Source: Actinomycetes bacterium
Lineage (GTDB): Bacteria > Actinomycetota > Acidimicrobiia > Acidimicrobiales > Bog-793
Reading direction: 5' to 3'
DNA: 32,482 bases
Assembly (NCBI GenBank): GCA_021797795.1
Contig: JAJZZB010000001.1
Coordinates: 74,775-107,256 of the forward strand
This document shows positions 30,691 through 32,482 of this stretch, piece by piece. How positions within the stretch are numbered: the first letter of the stretch is position 1; each line of letters starts with the position of its first letter. The position numbers were made by a program, and so were the translations under genes. Below the pieces are notes generated by a model. That model was not told where the DNA came from and did no database searches. It worked only from the letters and a program-made list of their open reading frames with translations.

Positions 30691-32306
30691 GCCGCGCTCT
30701 CTTCTCGCAGGCCCGCAAGCTCGGGGATGCTCCCAGGACTCCCAGGTATGCCGGGCCGAGCGTGGCGTCGCACCCCGCCTGTTCTGCGTGCCGGCAGATC
30801 GAGCGGCACCGCCGCACCGGCGTCGACCAGGACCGCCACCACCCGCCGGCGCGCTGAGGGAATGCGGGCCAGGGCGGCCGCCAACAGGCCGGCACCCGCC
30901 ACGCCGGCCAGCCACCACGGATCGAGGGTGCCGGCACCAGCCGCGGGCAATGCCGGCGCGATCCAGCCTCCGAGGACGGCAAGGGCCATCCCGTAGAGCG
31001 CTCCACCGACGATCAACCCGGCCGTCCACGCGATGGCCCAGCGGGCTGACGCCGGCCGCCGCCCCCACCAGGACCACGACGCCGAGGCCACGGTCGCTGC
31101 CGCGAAGACGAGCAGCACCCCGGCGGCGCGCGTGGTGAGCACCCCAGGGACACCAGCCATCGCCCCGAGGGTCGCGGCCGTCGTGGCCACGGTCGCCAGC
31201 ACTCGCAGCGGCGTGGACATCGACCTGTCCGAGCTCCTCGGGACCCGACCGGCGCGCGGCACCTGGGAGCCTGACCCGAAGAACAAGGTGGCCTTGTACA
31301 AGGCATGACCCATCAGGTGCACCACTGCCGCCAGGTAGGCGCCCACCGCACACTCCGCGACCATGAAGCCCATCTGGCCGATCGTCGAATGGACGAGCGA
31401 ACCTTTGACGTCTGGTTGGTGGACCATCCGCCCAGCCGTCGCCGCCGCGGTGACGCCTGCGACGCTGAAGACACCGACCATCACCAGCGCCGAGCCGCCG
31501 GTCAGCCCAGCGAGTCGTATGAGCAGGATCCCGCCTCCGTTCACGACCCCGGCGTGCAGCAGGGCCGATGCCGGGGTTGGTGCAGACACCGTGCCGGGAA
31601 GCCACCGCCCGAGCGGTCCCTGGGCGGAGCGGGTCAAGGCGGCCACCACGACGAGCACTGCCACCAGGGTCGTCATGCTCCCGAGATGACCCGCCGCGCT
31701 GCGAAGCGCCAGGGGAGAGGCCAAGTCGATGTTGCCAGCCCGCAGGGAGGTGACAGCCAGAGCTGTCACCAACGCCAGGTCGCCAGCTGCGAACATCGCC
31801 AGCGTGCGCCGCGTCGCCGCCTGCACCCCCGGCAGGTCCGGGCGAGACCCGACCACCATCACGAATGCCAGCCCGGCGCCCACCCAGGCCACCACCAGCA
31901 CCGCCGCGGTGGCCGATGTGCACACGACTGCCATCGCCGCCACCACCAGGTTCGCTGCCGCGAAGAACCTCGGAGCTGCGCGGTCGCCCTGCAGGTAGCG
32001 CAGCGAGAAGCTCTGCACCACGGCGCCCACCACGCAGACCAGGGCCAGCAACGTGACGGTCAGCTGGTTCGCCCACAGGCCGACAAGCGGCCGACCGCCT
32101 CCGCCGACGAGCACGACAGTGAACGACCCGCGCAGCGCCACCCACAACGTCGCGGCCAGCGCAAGCGCGGCCCCCACCCATGCCAGGGCGGTGGCCGATC
32201 GGCATCGCCGCTCGCGTCCGAGCCTGCCGACGGCCGGGACCGACGCACTCACGAGCGGCACGACTACCGCGCCGGTCAACCAGAGCTTCCCGAGGAGATT
32301 CAGCAC
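30687..32306 (-). CDS. dabB: DabB, proton-conducting membrane subunit of the DAB carbon pump
   Basis: NuoL/MrpA-like cation-translocating membrane protein of 539 residues with about 13-14 hydrophobic segments. Conserved antiporter-type motifs are present: LLHAGVVNGGGILLIRL, KGSLVHSTIGQMGFMV and HLMGHALYKATLFFGSGS, which contain the Lys and His residues used for proton movement in this family. The start is set at the GTG at 32306 because GGGGAGGGCAC directly precedes it. The final 60 residues form an Arg/Pro-rich hydrophilic tail. With DabA it forms an energy-coupled bicarbonate accumulation system in the cytoplasmic membrane. Confidence 0.92.
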   Translation of the reverse strand: MLNLLGKLWLTGAVVVPLVSASVPAVGRLGRERRCRSATALAWVGAALALAATLWVALRGSFTVVLVGGGGRPLVGLWANQLTVTLLALVCVVGAVVQSFSLRYLQGDRAAPRFFAAANLVVAAMAVVCTSATAAVLVVAWVGAGLAFVMVVGSRPDLPGVQAATRRTLAMFAAGDLALVTALAVTSLRAGNIDLASPLALRSAAGHLGSMTTLVAVLVVVAALTRSAQGPLGRWLPGTVSAPTPASALLHAGVVNGGGILLIRLAGLTGGSALVMVGVFSVAGVTAAATAGRMVHQPDVKGSLVHSTIGQMGFMVAECAVGAYLAAVVHLMGHALYKATLFFGSGSQVPRAGRVPRSSDRSMSTPLRVLATVATTAATLGAMAGVPGVLTTRAAGVLLVFAAATVASASWSWWGRRPASARWAIAWTAGLIVGGALYGMALAVLGGWIAPALPAAGAGTLDPWWLAGVAGAGLLAAALARIPSARRRVVAVLVDAGAAVPLDLPARRTGGVRRHARPGIPGSPGSIPELAGLREESAA

Positions 32307-32356
32307 GTGCCCTCCCCGGCGGCGGATGCGCACCCTGAGCGAGAGGGGGCACTAGA

Positions 32357-32381
32357 TATGATCTGCATCTCGTGAATCATA
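32357..32381. promoter_or_regulatory. Inverted repeat upstream of dabB, LysR-type box
   Basis: TATGAT and ATCATA are perfect 6-bp arms separated by 13 nt in the A+T-rich gap upstream of dabB, 50 nt from its start. Spacing and A/T-containing arms resemble LysR-type (for example CbbR) boxes. The octamer ACGAAATC (32440-32447), a TTTC-AC-GAAA repeat and a GGGTACCC palindrome (32448-32455) lie beyond it. Confidence 0.4.
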
Positions 32382-32462
32382 GACCGTTACTTGCTGAGGT
32401 CGCAACCTGCGGTGTGGTCGATCAGCCATCTTCTGTTTCACGAAATCGGGTACCCTCTCCAA

Positions 32463-32482
32463 CATGGCGGACCGCAGCGAAG
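32463..32482 (+). CDS. Possible start of a divergent gene, cut by the window edge
   Basis: An ATG at 32463 begins six codons (MADRSE) that run off the window. It is divergent from dabB across a gap that contains palindromes, where a regulator gene would be expected. There is no clear ribosome binding site, and the fragment is too short to judge. Confidence 0.3.

Noticed and set aside
30691-32352. Upstream extension of the dabA frame to 1408 codons
   Set aside because: That stretch overlaps dabB in another frame; the ATGA overlap and DabA family length support the start at 30690.
1-32482. Search for tRNA, rRNA, CRISPR arrays and complete insertion sequences
   Set aside because: No T-loop-type motifs, rRNA-like stretches, regularly spaced repeats or intact transposase were seen by eye; a weak tRNA or ncRNA could still be missed.

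Overview
The window is very GC-rich (third codon positions are mostly G or C), uses many GTG starts and carries typical actinobacterial families. Three things together fit an acid-adapted, possibly CO2-fixing actinobacterium (an Acidimicrobiia-like lineage would suit): two sedolisin (S53) peptidases, a ClC chloride transporter and an inorganic-carbon pump of the DabA/DabB type. This placement is inference from gene content; there is no rRNA or other marker gene here.

Layout. 1-2.7 kb: the end of a small membrane protein, an AidB-like acyl-CoA dehydrogenase and a small unknown gene. 2.7-6.3 kb: a ClC transporter with CBS domains, divergent from a MarR-DUF488 fusion, then a PaiB-like FMN protein. 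6.3-7.15 kb: a decayed gene. 7.15-12.8 kb: a secreted sedolisin, an MFS transporter, a second acyl-CoA dehydrogenase and a membrane-anchored IPT-domain protein. 12.8-14.75 kb: a metal-response operon with a likely CsoR operator, a CsoR-type sensor, a 49-codon ORF linked to both neighbours by GTGA overlaps, and a permease ending in two YHS domains. 14.8-19.0 kb: an alpha/beta-hydrolase lipoprotein, a YihY/BrkB membrane protein and an ABC-2 exporter pair. 19.1-22.0 kb: a peroxiredoxin coupled to a second sedolisin, and a divergent SDR oxidoreductase. 22.0-25.3 kb: a KdpD-type sensor split into two divergent genes, with a frameshifted remnant of its response regulator (kdpE). 25.3-27.8 kb: gene debris (an IS5-type transposase scar and an isocitrate dehydrogenase collapsed in frame to 102 codons) around purK. 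27.8-32.4 kb: dabB-dabA-PII-like operon, with the possible start of a divergent gene at the right edge.

How they may work together. dabB and dabA overlap by 4 nt and the PII-like gene follows 19 nt later, so pump and likely regulator form one unit. PurK, a bicarbonate-using enzyme, lies downstream on the same strand, but 27.24-27.81 kb holds no gene I can support, so a shared transcript is unproven. The CsoR-smORF-permease unit looks like a metal-induced efflux operon. Decay (kdpE, transposase, icd and the 6.3-7.0 kb gene) is concentrated between about 22 and 27.5 kb, which suggests a rearranged junction where a carbon-acquisition block meets the kdp region.
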